Shown one piece after another: positions 15,379 to 22,722 of a stretch of 23,277 nt of DNA. This DNA is from Lentimicrobium sp. GTDB lineage: Bacteria > Bacteroidota > Bacteroidia > Flavobacteriales > Flavobacteriaceae. A model generated the notes under the pieces. That model worked only from the letters and a program-made list of their open reading frames with translations, ran no database searches and was not told the origin of the DNA. Location: NCBI GenBank assembly GCA_022758945.1, contig JAEMQE010000137.1, forward strand, positions 1 through 23,277. The letters are read 5' to 3'. Numbering within the stretch: the stretch's first letter is position 1; every line of letters begins with the position of its first letter. The translations under genes were made by a program, and so were the position numbers.

Positions 15379-15412
15379 AAGAGACTTTGTGTCTTAGCGC
15401 CTTCGCGGCAAA
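15379..15412 (+). repeat. Dispersed intergenic repeat fragment (AGACTTTGTGTCTT... type)
   Basis: AGAGACTTTGTGTCTTAGCG is followed by CCTTCGCGGC just before the murC ATG. It is GC-richer than its surroundings and resembles the 'CTTTGCGCCTTTGCGG' type of intergenic repeat that I recall from many Bacteroidota genomes. A related sequence occurs at 22527-22566. The assignment is from memory of the sequence type, not a search. Confidence 0.5.
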
Positions 15413-15418
15413 CAAAAA

Positions 15419-16768
15419 ATGAATCTAAATCAAATACATAACGTCTATTTCATAGGCATCGGAGGAATTGGAATGAGTGCTTTGGCGCGTTATTTCAAAG
15501 CCATCGGCAAGAATGTGTCTGGTTATGATAAAACCGAAACTGAACTTACCAAAGAGTTGCATAAACTTGGGATTAATATTCATTTTGAGGATAATATCGA
15601 TTTGATTCCAGAGGATTATTACATTGAAAACACATTGGTAGTGATCACTCCGGCAGTTCCAAAAACACATTCAGAATGGAATTATTTCTTAGAAAGAGAT
15701 TATGAAGTAAAGAAAAGAGCCGAAGTTCTTGGAATAATTACAAAAGACACATTCTGTTTTGCAGTTGCAGGAACACACGGAAAAACAACTACTTCTGGAA
15801 TTCTTGGACATATTTTATTTCAAAGTGGTGTTGATGTTACAGCATTTGTCGGTGGAATTGTTGAAAATTATAATTCGAATTTAATAGGAAACGGAAAAAC
15901 AATAACGGTTGTTGAAGCTGATGAATTTGACCGTTCGTTTTTACATTTGCACCCAGATATTGCTTGCGTAACCTCGATGGATGCGGATCATTTGGATATT
16001 TATGGCGACAAATCAGCCATAGAAGCTTCATTTAGAGAATTTGCAGACAAAGTGGATGATAAATCCAAACTTTTTATCACAAAAGATTTGCCAATAAAAG
16101 GAGTTACTTGTGCAGTAAATCAAGATGCTGATTTTACTGCATTTAATATAAGAATTATCAACAGTCAATATGTTTTTGATGTCAAAACACCATCGGAAAC
16201 ATTACAAAATATAGAATTCGGTTTGCCCGGAAAACACAATTTGATGAACGCATTAATGGCATTAGCAATGGCAAAAACTTTCGGCCTCCCAACCGAAGAC
16301 ATTGCTAGTGCCTTGCTTTCATTCAAAGGAATAAAAAGAAGATTTTCTTATCAAATTAAAACCGAAAAGTTGGTTTATATTGATGATTATGCACATCACC
16401 CAACCGAAATAAATGCGGTTCATCAAGCGGTTCGAGAATTGTATCCGGACAAAAAAGTTTTGGCTATTTTTCAGCCTCATTTGTTTAGCAGAACCAAAGA
16501 TTTTGCAGATAATTTTGCCCAAAGTCTTGCTGCATTTGACGAAGTAATTTTATTGGATATTTATCCAGCAAGAGAATTGCCAATGGAAGGAATTACCTCA
16601 AGTTGGTTATTAGATAAAATAAAAAATATTAATAAAAAATTAGTGTCAAAACAGGAATTGATTTCTTCTGTTTTAGAAAGTGATGCAACTGTTATTGTGA
16701 CCATTGGTGCAGGAGATATTGGGGAAATGGTATCATCAATTAAAAAAGCGTTAAATGAAACTATTTAA
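15419..16768 (+). CDS. murC: UDP-MurNAc:L-alanine ligase MurC
   Basis: The first Mur ligase of the pathway, 449 residues and cytoplasmic. It adds L-alanine to UDP-MurNAc using ATP. The N-terminal nucleotide-sugar loop FIGIGGIGMSAL spans about 11-22 and the P-loop AGTHGKTTTSG is at 117-127. The central domain has VEADEFDRSFL and MDADHLDIYGD. IDDYAHHPTEI marks the C-terminal domain, with FQPHLFSRT after it. Its start lies after a repeat-rich 208-base spacer without an obvious TAnnTTTG promoter, so transcription probably comes through from upstream. Its end overlaps ftsQ by 14 bases. Confidence 0.96.
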   Translation: MNLNQIHNVYFIGIGGIGMSALARYFKAIGKNVSGYDKTETELTKELHKLGINIHFEDNIDLIPEDYYIENTLVVITPAVPKTHSEWNYFLERDYEVKKRAEVLGIITKDTFCFAVAGTHGKTTTSGILGHILFQSGVDVTAFVGGIVENYNSNLIGNGKTITVVEADEFDRSFLHLHPDIACVTSMDADHLDIYGDKSAIEASFREFADKVDDKSKLFITKDLPIKGVTCAVNQDADFTAFNIRIINSQYVFDVKTPSETLQNIEFGLPGKHNLMNALMALAMAKTFGLPTEDIASALLSFKGIKRRFSYQIKTEKLVYIDDYAHHPTEINAVHQAVRELYPDKKVLAIFQPHLFSRTKDFADNFAQSLAAFDEVILLDIYPARELPMEGITSSWLLDKIKNINKKLVSKQELISSVLESDATVIVTIGAGDIGEMVSSIKKALNETI

Positions 16769-17477
16769 TTGGACAAATATTCGATTGGTGCTAATGTTTT
16801 CATTGGTAATTTTCCTGTTTTCGTTTACCTCAAATCGAAATAACAATAGAAAATTGTCAAAATCCGTTGTTGTTTTTGTAGGAGATAACGCTCCTTTTGT
16901 AGATCAGGAAACGGTTAATAAATTGTTAATAGAAAATAATAAAGACGCAAAAAGTATAGGTAAAGATAAATTAGATTTGAATAGATTGGAAAAGGCGCTA
17001 AACGCACAAGAAATGATTGAAAAATCAGATGTGTTTGTGAGCATTGATGGGGTATTAAAAGCAGTAGTTAAACAAAAAACTCCTATAGCCAGAGTTTTTG
17101 ACGGGGACAATTCTTTCTATATTGACTACGAGGGAAATACAATGCCGTTGTCAGCAAATTTTACGGCTAGAGTTCCACTTGTTTCGGGGGAAATTAATAA
17201 AAAAAATAGCGAAAAATTAGCCGAATTATTTCGGATAATATATGACGATGCGTTTTTGAAAAAAAACATCATTGGTGTTCAGATTATGCCAAATGGAAGC
17301 TTAAAAATGCTTAACAGAAATTACAATTATCAAATTGATTTTGGTGGAACCATAAGAATGAAAGCTAAATTCAATAATTACAAAGCGTTTTTTCAAAAAG
17401 CGGTTTTAGATAGTTCGCTTTATAAATATAAAACAATTGATCTCAGATTTGAGCAACAAGTAGTGTGTACTAAATAA
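16755..17477 (+). CDS. ftsQ: Cell division protein FtsQ
   Basis: A bitopic membrane protein of 240 residues. A short cytoplasmic N-terminus and one membrane helix (about 9-25, IRLVLMFSLVIFLFSF) precede a periplasmic part with the POTRA-like start of FtsQ/DivIB (SVVVFVGDNAPFVDQETVN). FtsQ links FtsL/FtsB to the early divisome. Sequence conservation is weak, so the call also rests on position between murC and ftsA and on topology. The ATG lies inside murC (14-base overlap). ftsA begins six bases after the stop. Confidence 0.9.
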   Translation: MKLFNWTNIRLVLMFSLVIFLFSFTSNRNNNRKLSKSVVVFVGDNAPFVDQETVNKLLIENNKDAKSIGKDKLDLNRLEKALNAQEMIEKSDVFVSIDGVLKAVVKQKTPIARVFDGDNSFYIDYEGNTMPLSANFTARVPLVSGEINKKNSEKLAELFRIIYDDAFLKKNIIGVQIMPNGSLKMLNRNYNYQIDFGGTIRMKAKFNNYKAFFQKAVLDSSLYKYKTIDLRFEQQVVCTK

Positions 17478-17483
17478 TAGATA

Positions 17484-18854
17484 ATGGAAAAAGAGAATAT
17501 TGCAGTAGGTCTAGATATTGGGACAACAAAAATAGTTGCCATGATAGGCAAGAAAAATGAGTACGGAAAACTAGAGATTTTGGGTGTTGGAAAATCCAAA
17601 AGTTTAGGTGTGGCCAGAGGTGTTGTAAACAATATCACTCAAACGATACAATCGATTCAGCAGGCTGTTCTTGAAGCAGAAAATAAGTCGGGTTATAAAA
17701 TAAAAGATGTGGTTGTGGGAATTGCCGGCCAACATATTCGCAGTATTCAGCACAGTGATTATATCATTAGAAAAAATGCAGAAGAAGTAATAGGCGGCAA
17801 TGATATTCAGCTTTTGATTGATCAGGTAAATAAATTGGCGATGTTGCCTGGAGAAGAAATAATCCACGTTTTGCCACAAGAATTTAAAATCGACGGACAA
17901 TCTGAAATTAAAGAACCTATTGGAATGTACGGCGGAAGATTAGAATCCAGTTTTCACGTTGTGGTTGGGCAAGCTTCTTCAATAAGAAATGTGGGAAGAT
18001 GTATCCAAAGTTCAGGAATTGAATTATCTGGATTAACCTTGGAACCATTAGCTTCAGCTGATGCAGTTTTAAGTCAGGAAGAAAAAGAAGCCGGAGTTGC
18101 TTTAATTGATATTGGTGGCGGAACAACAGATTTGGCTATTTTCAAAGATGGAATTATTCGTCACACAGCAGTTATTCCTTTTGGAGGAAATGTAATTACC
18201 GACGATATCAAAGAAGGCTGTTCCATTATCGAAAAGCAAGCTGAATTATTGAAAGTAAAATTCGGATCGGCTTGGCCAGGAGAAAACAAAGACAACGAAA
18301 TTGTTTCGATTCCAGGTTTAAGAGGAAGAGAGCCAAAAGAAATTTCGTTAAAGAATTTATCCAAAATAATTCACGCACGTGTTGTTGAAATTATAGAACA
18401 GGTTTTTACCGAAATAAAAGATTACGGACACGAAGATCCACGTAAAAAATTGATTGCAGGAATTGTTCTTACTGGAGGTGGAGCACAATTGAATCACATC
18501 AAACAACTGGTTGAATACATCACCGGAATGGATACCAGAATAGGATACCCTAACGAACATTTGGCTGGGAATTCTGACGAAGAAATATCAAGTCCTTTAT
18601 ATGCAACAGCAGTAGGATTAGTAATGAACAGCATTGAAAATAAAACACAAAGTGCTATAAGAATTGATACTGTAGTGCCAGAAAAGACCTCTGTTAAACC
18701 GCCAGTTTATCAGAAACAAGAAATTGAGGAACCAAGAAATGAGATTGTAGAGGAAGAAGTTATAAAAGAAGAATCTACAGGAAAAAGAATACAGCGATCT
18801 TTCTTTGACAGATACGTCGATAAGATTAAAGATTTCTTGGATAATGCAGAATAA
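17484..18854 (+). CDS. ftsA: Cell division protein FtsA
   Basis: An actin-fold ATPase of 456 residues that tethers FtsZ filaments to the membrane. Phosphate-1 motif VGLDIGTTKIVAMI is near the N-terminus. The 1C subdomain follows (about 80-165). IDIGGGTTDLAIF is the phosphate-2 motif, and VLTGGGAQL the adenosine motif. The tail ends in a probable amphipathic membrane-binding helix (FFDRYVDKIKDFLDNAE), preceded by a charged linker rich in E, K and P. It lies directly between ftsQ and ftsZ, the canonical order. ftsZ starts 47 bases downstream with no clear promoter between them. Confidence 0.97.
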   Translation: MEKENIAVGLDIGTTKIVAMIGKKNEYGKLEILGVGKSKSLGVARGVVNNITQTIQSIQQAVLEAENKSGYKIKDVVVGIAGQHIRSIQHSDYIIRKNAEEVIGGNDIQLLIDQVNKLAMLPGEEIIHVLPQEFKIDGQSEIKEPIGMYGGRLESSFHVVVGQASSIRNVGRCIQSSGIELSGLTLEPLASADAVLSQEEKEAGVALIDIGGGTTDLAIFKDGIIRHTAVIPFGGNVITDDIKEGCSIIEKQAELLKVKFGSAWPGENKDNEIVSIPGLRGREPKEISLKNLSKIIHARVVEIIEQVFTEIKDYGHEDPRKKLIAGIVLTGGGAQLNHIKQLVEYITGMDTRIGYPNEHLAGNSDEEISSPLYATAVGLVMNSIENKTQSAIRIDTVVPEKTSVKPPVYQKQEIEEPRNEIVEEEVIKEESTGKRIQRSFFDRYVDKIKDFLDNAE

Positions 18855-18901
18855 AAATAAGGAACAAATTAAATATATAAAAATAATAAAAACCCAATAA
18901 G

Positions 18902-20830
18902 ATGATGAGCAACTCAGAATTTGGAAGCATTTCATTTGATTTACCCAAAAACCAATCAAATGTAATAAAAGTTATTGGTGTAGGCGGAGGTGGAAGTAAT
19001 GCCATAAACCACATGTTTAAACAAGGTATTAAAGGCGTAGATTTTATCGTTTGTAATACTGATTCACAAGCTTTGGATAACAGTTCTGTGCCAAACAAAA
19101 TTCAGTTAGGCGTGAACTTGACCGAAGGACTTGGAGCAGGAGCAAACCCAGATGTTGGGCAACAATCAGCAATTGAAAGTATAGCTGAAATTGAAAAAAT
19201 GCTTGACAGTAACACCAAAATGGTTTTTATCACCGCAGGAATGGGTGGAGGAACCGGAACCGGTGCAGCGCCTGTAATTGCTCAATTGGCCAAAGAAAGA
19301 GACATTTTAACTGTTGGGATTGTAACTTTACCTTTCTCTTTTGAAGGAAAAGTTCGTCAAGAGCAAGCGCTTATTGGAATTGATAAATTACGCAAACAAG
19401 TCGATTCGTTGATCGTTATCAATAACAATAAATTAAGAGAAGTATATGGGAATTTAGGTTTTAAAGCTGGATTTTCAAAAGCAGATGAAGTTTTGGCTAC
19501 AGCCTCAAGAGGGATTGCCGAAGTAATCACACATCATTACACTCAAAATATCGATTTAAAAGATGCCAAAACCGTTTTGGCAAATAGCGGAACTGCTATT
19601 ATGGGTTCGTCTGTTTCTTCAGGTGAAAACAGAGCTAAAGAAGGAATTATTTCAGCATTGGATTCTCCTTTATTGAATGATAATAAAATCACTGGTGCCA
19701 AAAACGTATTGTTGCTCATCGTTTCTGGTTCTGATGAAATCACGATTGATGAAATAGGTGAAATCAATGATTTTATCCAGAATGAAGCAGGTCATAATGC
19801 CAATATTATTATGGGTGTAGGCGAGGATGAATCTCTTGGCGACGCTATTTCAATAACAATAATTGCAACAGGATTTGACGTTGAACAACAACGCGAAATT
19901 GTAAATACAGAACCAACAAAGATTATTCACACGCTTGAGGACGAACAAAAAAGCGTTCATGATTTGACAAAAAAAATTGTTCCTTCATTTAATTGGGATA
20001 ATAATGAATCTCAGGTAGTTAATACAGCTGAAAGAATTGTTTTCGAATTATTAGAAGATATCGTTGCTGAAGAACCTGCAAAAGTTGTAATCAACAGTGA
20101 AGAGCTAATAGGAATGACTGAATTTATTAAAAATTTAGACGTGACTTTCGAAATAGTTTCTCCTATTAAAGATCTTGACTTTGTAGTTTCGTCAAATAAA
20201 GTTAAGGACATAAATGTGGTTGAACCAAAAGTTTTCGTAAAAGAAGAACAAGCTACTTTTTCATTTGATTTACCCCTTTTTAAGGCTGAACCAGTAAAAA
20301 AAGAGGAAAACAAAATCCTGTTTGAACTAACAAATGAGACTCGAGATATTAAAGTGAACGAGCCTGTTCAATTTGTTCCAGTAACGGAATTGACTGACAA
20401 CGGAATCATCAGATATTCTCTTGAAGAATATACAGAGATGGAGAATACCTTATTGGATTCTAAGCCAACAACAACAGCAATTGAAGAAGTACCTGAAGAG
20501 ATGAATATTACAATGAAGCAGGTAGATGTTGTTTCAAATACATCTTCAACTTTCGATACTATTTCTCCAATGGATATGTCAATTCAGGAAGCGTTGAAAT
20601 TCAGATCTGATGAAAGAAGAAAAAAACTAAAGGAATTCAATTATAAATTCCACAATAATATTTCAAAAATTGATGAATTAGAAAGAGAACCTGCCTACAA
20701 AAGACTAGGAATAGATCTTTCTAAACCACAAGTAAACAGCACGAATTCAAGAATTTCAGTAGGAACAGACAGCAATGACGACCTTCAACTGCGTTCCAAT
20801 AATTCGTACTTACACGATAATGTTGACTAA
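18902..20830 (+). CDS. ftsZ: Tubulin-like division GTPase FtsZ, long C-terminal tail
   Basis: The polymerising GTPase of the division ring, 642 residues. The GTPase core carries GVGGGGSNAINHM (about 26-38), the tubulin signature GGGTGTG (115-121) and a synergy loop NIDLKDA (216-222) with both acidic residues. After about residue 325 comes a linker and tail of some 300 residues, much longer than in E. coli but usual, as I recall, for Bacteroidota. It ends in a conserved-looking block PAYKRLGIDLSKPQ plus DDLQLRSNNSYLHDNVD. A second ATG at 18905 is an alternative start. The motif SFDLP occurs both at residues 11-15 and in the linker. It is the last gene of the operon. Confidence 0.97.
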   Translation: MMSNSEFGSISFDLPKNQSNVIKVIGVGGGGSNAINHMFKQGIKGVDFIVCNTDSQALDNSSVPNKIQLGVNLTEGLGAGANPDVGQQSAIESIAEIEKMLDSNTKMVFITAGMGGGTGTGAAPVIAQLAKERDILTVGIVTLPFSFEGKVRQEQALIGIDKLRKQVDSLIVINNNKLREVYGNLGFKAGFSKADEVLATASRGIAEVITHHYTQNIDLKDAKTVLANSGTAIMGSSVSSGENRAKEGIISALDSPLLNDNKITGAKNVLLLIVSGSDEITIDEIGEINDFIQNEAGHNANIIMGVGEDESLGDAISITIIATGFDVEQQREIVNTEPTKIIHTLEDEQKSVHDLTKKIVPSFNWDNNESQVVNTAERIVFELLEDIVAEEPAKVVINSEELIGMTEFIKNLDVTFEIVSPIKDLDFVVSSNKVKDINVVEPKVFVKEEQATFSFDLPLFKAEPVKKEENKILFELTNETRDIKVNEPVQFVPVTELTDNGIIRYSLEEYTEMENTLLDSKPTTTAIEEVPEEMNITMKQVDVVSNTSSTFDTISPMDMSIQEALKFRSDERRKKLKEFNYKFHNNISKIDELEREPAYKRLGIDLSKPQVNSTNSRISVGTDSNDDLQLRSNNSYLHDNVD

Positions 20831-20853
20831 CTAATTCAAAACCAAATTGCCCG

Positions 20854-20889
20854 ACCCGAAAATTAATTTTAATTTTCGGGTTATTTTTT
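20854..20889 (+). terminator. Rho-independent terminator of the dcw operon
   Basis: A perfect 12-bp stem, ACCCGAAAATTA (20854-20865) with TAATTTTCGGGT (20870-20881), loop ATTT, followed by the T-run 20884-20889. It starts 24 bases after the ftsZ stop and is the first clear terminator since mraZ. Confidence 0.92.
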
Positions 20890-20921
20890 ACCCATTCAAT
20901 AAGTAAGGACGAAGTAATCAG

Positions 20922-20952
20922 TTGTTAATTCCATTAAATTTCTTTAAATTTG
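20922..20952 (+). promoter_or_regulatory. Candidate promoter upstream of yqeY-like gene
   Basis: TTG (20922-20924) and TAAATTTG (20945-20952) are separated by 20 bases. This is a good match to the Bacteroidota -33/-7 pattern TTG-N(17-23)-TAnnTTTG. A transcript would begin near 20958, at the base of the long hairpin, leaving a leader of about 185 bases before the yqeY start. Confidence 0.6.
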
Positions 20953-20954
20953 TC

Positions 20955-21100
20955 GGGCCTTAATCCAGCTGTTCATTTCAAGCTTTTTTTCAAAAATGCT
21001 TTTTTCCAAGAACATAAAAGAGCTTCCTTTGGTCGCTTTTTAAGTTCAGGAAAAAATACATTTTCTCATAAAAAGGCTTTTCACTTCCATCTGGGGCAAG
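20955..21100 (+). repeat. Long imperfect inverted repeat, rod-like RNA hairpin
   Basis: The 5' arm runs from CCAG at 20965 to GCTTTTTTCC at 20998-21007. The 3' arm runs from GGAAAAAA at 21049 to CTGG at 21094. The reverse complement of the 3' arm matches the 5' arm along its length with small bulges. The apex contains AGAGCTTCCTTTGGTCGC (21019-21036 region). I recall this core from dispersed intergenic repeats of Flavobacterium relatives, but have not verified it. No ORF lies in it. Confidence 0.65.
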
Positions 21101-21142
21101 TCAGAATAAAATAATATCGTAACACACAAATCATAAATTAGT

Positions 21143-21592
21143 ATGAGCTTATCAACACAAATCATGGAGGACATCAAAACCGCCATGAGAGCCAAAGATA
21201 CTGTAGCATTAGAAGCTTTAAGAGCTATTAAATCCGAAATTCTTTTAGCTCAGACAGCAACAGGATCAAAAGAAGAAATCACAGCAGCAGACGAAATCAA
21301 ATTGCTTCAAAAATTAGTTAAAACTCGTAAGGATAGTGCTAAAATTTATACAGAACAAAACCGTATGGACTTGGCTGAACCTGAATTGGCCCAAATTGCC
21401 GTGATCGAAAAATTCTTGCCAGCACAAATGAGCGACGCCGAAGTAGAAGCCGTTATTGCAAAAATCATTGCCGAAACTGGAGCAACTGGTATTGCTTCTA
21501 TGGGAAAAGTAATGGGATTAGCGTCGGCACAATTAGGCGGAACTGCCGAAGGAAAGACCATTTCGACAATCGTTAAAAAACTTTTAGTGTAA
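21143..21592 (+). CDS. YqeY-like / GatB-related domain protein
   Basis: A 149-residue soluble protein of the YqeY family, which shares the C-terminal tail domain of the amidotransferase subunit GatB (a helical domain that contacts tRNA). The family pattern is visible: MEDIKTAMRAKDTVALEALRAIKSEI at the start, then EEITAADEIKLLQKLVKTRKDS and IEKFLPAQMSDAEVE. GATGIASMGKVMG and the final GKTISTIVKKLL complete it. The molecular role is not settled. An influence on tRNA-linked processes is inferred from the domain. It follows ftsZ after a terminator and its own candidate promoter. It is probably cotranscribed with the tRNA-Arg gene 63 bases downstream. Confidence 0.92.
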   Translation: MSLSTQIMEDIKTAMRAKDTVALEALRAIKSEILLAQTATGSKEEITAADEIKLLQKLVKTRKDSAKIYTEQNRMDLAEPELAQIAVIEKFLPAQMSDAEVEAVIAKIIAETGATGIASMGKVMGLASAQLGGTAEGKTISTIVKKLLV

Positions 21593-21593
21593 A

Positions 21594-21648
21594 TAATTAC
21601 GTATTTCAAATTACGTTTTCATAATTCGTAATTTGAAATACGTAATTA
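21594..21648 (+). repeat. 22-bp perfect inverted repeat with heptamer units (gene-less)
   Basis: Positions 21594-21615 and 21627-21648 are perfect reverse complements (22 bp), with loop TTTTCATAATT. The sequence contains AATTACG at 21595 and 21609 (14 bases apart) and AATTCGTAATT at 21623. These are the same units as the arrays around four-helix-bundle gene A. No T-run follows, so it is not a standard terminator. It lies two bases after the yqeY stop and seven before the tRNA. Confidence 0.92.
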
Positions 21649-21655
21649 AAATATT

Positions 21656-21732
21656 GGCTGCGTAGTTCAACTGGATAGAATATCAGATTTCGACTCTGAG
21701 GGTTACAGGTTCGAACCCTGTCGCGGTCACCA
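21656..21732 (+). tRNA. tRNA-Arg (anticodon UCG)
   Basis: A full cloverleaf can be drawn. The acceptor stem is GGCTGCG with CGCGGTC (two G-U pairs), the D stem GTTC/GAAT and the anticodon stem TCAGA/TCTGA. The loop TTTCGAC places TCG at positions 34-36. The T stem is ACAGG/CCTGT around TTCGAAC, followed by discriminator A and an encoded CCA. Anticodon UCG reads CGA and, by wobble, CGG arginine codons. The gene is followed at once by a strong terminator. A 22-bp hairpin lies just upstream, so release of the 5' end from a longer transcript is likely. Confidence 0.95.
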
Positions 21733-21734
21733 CA

Positions 21735-21767
21735 AAAAAATCCAAAGATTTTGTCTTTGGATTTTTT
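21735..21767. terminator. Bidirectional terminator between tRNA-Arg and rpe
   Basis: A 14-bp perfect stem (21735-21748 with 21754-21767) around loop TTTTG: AATCCAAAGA pairs with TCTTTGGATT, flanked by A-run and T-run. Reading either way, the hairpin ends in T residues. It serves the tRNA on plus and rpe (ending at 21790) on minus. Confidence 0.92.
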
Positions 21768-21789
21768 ATTATAAGCTATTTTAAAATTC

Positions 21790-22452
21790 TTAAAAAGTGG
21801 TCAACTTCTTTAAATCTGCAATGGTTGCAGTTGGATTTTCGGCTTTGAAAACAAAGCTTCCTGCTACAAGAACATCGGCTCCAGCTTCTACTAATTGCTT
21901 TGCATTTTTATTGGTTACACCACCATCAATTTCGATAATTGTATTTGCGCCTTTTCGAGCAATTAAATCTTTTAATTTTCTAACTTTCGAATACGTGTTT
22001 TCAATAAAGGATTGTCCTCCAAAACCAGGATTCACGCTCATAATCAAAACCATATCAATATCATTGATAACATCTTCTAATAAATCTACATTAGTATGTG
22101 GATTTAACGCTACTCCAGCTTTCATTCCTTCAGCTTTAATGGCCTGTAAGGTTCTGTGAAGATGCGGACATGCTTCATAATGAACGCATAATACATTTGC
22201 ACCTAATTCCGCAAAAGTTTTGATATATCGGTCTGGATCAACAATCATCAAGTGGACATCGATTGTTTTCTTGGCGTGTTTCGCAATGGCAGCCAAGACT
22301 GGCATCCCAAAGGATATGTTGGGAACAAAAACACCATCCATAATATCAATATGGAACCAATCGGCTTCACTGTTATTGATCATTTCAATGTCTCGTTGTA
22401 AATTGGCAAAATCAGCAGCAAGAACTGATGGTGCGATAAGTGTATTCTTCAT
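21790..22452 (-). CDS. rpe: Ribulose-phosphate 3-epimerase
   Basis: A TIM-barrel enzyme of 220 residues that interconverts ribulose-5-phosphate and xylulose-5-phosphate in the pentose phosphate pathway. Family marks from N to C are IAPSVLAADF, HIDIMDGVFVPNISFG (catalytic Asp and metal ligands), DVHLMIVDP, SVNPGFGGQSFI and IEIDGGV. I start it at the ATG at 22452 (MKNTLIAPSVL). The frame stays open for 12 more codons, but those residues are unlike the family and are encoded by a repeat palindrome. A promoter candidate lies at 22512-22543. Confidence 0.96.
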   Translation of the reverse strand: MKNTLIAPSVLAADFANLQRDIEMINNSEADWFHIDIMDGVFVPNISFGMPVLAAIAKHAKKTIDVHLMIVDPDRYIKTFAELGANVLCVHYEACPHLHRTLQAIKAEGMKAGVALNPHTNVDLLEDVINDIDMVLIMSVNPGFGGQSFIENTYSKVRKLKDLIARKGANTIIEIDGGVTNKNAKQLVEAGADVLVAGSFVFKAENPTATIADLKKLTTF

Positions 22453-22470
22453 TGTTTGGTTGTTACGTTG

Positions 22471-22490
22471 AGATGCACCGCAGTGCATCT
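22471..22490. repeat. REP-like palindrome in the rpe leader
   Basis: AGATGCAC and GTGCATCT form a perfect 8-bp stem with tetraloop CGCA, 19 to 38 bases upstream of the rpe ATG and downstream of its predicted transcript start. The sequence resembles the 'AGATGCACTGCAGTGCATCT' type of dispersed palindrome that I recall from Bacteroidota genomes. It would form a hairpin in the rpe 5' leader. Confidence 0.7.
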
Positions 22491-22511
22491 TTACAAGTTG
22501 TGTTGTTTTTG

Positions 22512-22543
22512 CAAAAGTAGAATTTTAACCGTAAAGTTTGCAA
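22512..22543 (-). promoter_or_regulatory. Candidate rpe promoter
   Basis: On the minus strand TTG (22543-22541, within TTTG) is followed after 21 bases by TACTTTTG (22519-22512), an exact TAnnTTTG match. The predicted transcript would start near 22505, giving a leader of about 53 bases that contains the palindrome at 22471-22490. The -33 element lies within a dispersed repeat. Confidence 0.65.
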
Positions 22544-22566
22544 AGTTTTTCGCAAAGTTCACGAAG
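22527..22566. repeat. Dispersed intergenic repeat (GCAAAGTT...CGCAAAGTTCACGAAG type)
   Basis: It contains internal near-repeats GCAAAGTT at 22540 and 22552 and resembles the element before murC (15379-15412, opposite orientation). Its left part carries the -33 element of the rpe promoter. Identification as a dispersed repeat rests on the similarity within this window and recall of the type. Confidence 0.5.
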
Positions 22567-22610
22567 AAGAACTTTATGAAGCATAGATTCGACCAAGAAT
22601 TTCTGTTTCT

Positions 22611-22646
22611 AGTTCCCTTCCCTTTGGGAAGGGCTAGGGAGGGCTA
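22611..22646. repeat. CCCTTCCC palindromic repeat
   Basis: CCCTTCCC (22615-22622) and GGGAAGGG (22626-22633) form an 8-bp hairpin with loop TTT, followed by CTAGGGAGGGCT. This is GC-rich in an AT-rich genome and typical of dispersed palindromes in this phylum. Confidence 0.65.
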
Positions 22647-22651
22647 ATAAA

Positions 22652-22676
22652 AAACTCCGGTAATCAGCCGGAGTTT
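22652..22676 (-). terminator. Terminator of the sigma factor gene
   Basis: AAACTCCGG (22652-22660) and CCGGAGTTT (22668-22676) form a 9-bp stem with a 7-base loop. On the minus strand the hairpin is followed by TTTTTTATTAG, so it terminates the sigma factor gene, which ends 71 bases upstream on that strand. Confidence 0.88.
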
Positions 22677-22722
22677 CAATCATCAATCAAAAAACGAACA
22701 GTTAATCAGACCGTCGTTACTT

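Noticed and set aside
21594..21648. Long hairpin as a rho-independent terminator of yqeY
   Set aside because: The stem is AT-rich and not followed by a T-run on plus, and a proper terminator lies after the tRNA.
22453..22488. Twelve-codon extension of rpe
   Set aside because: It is translated from a palindromic repeat, and the family N-terminus begins at the ATG at 22452.
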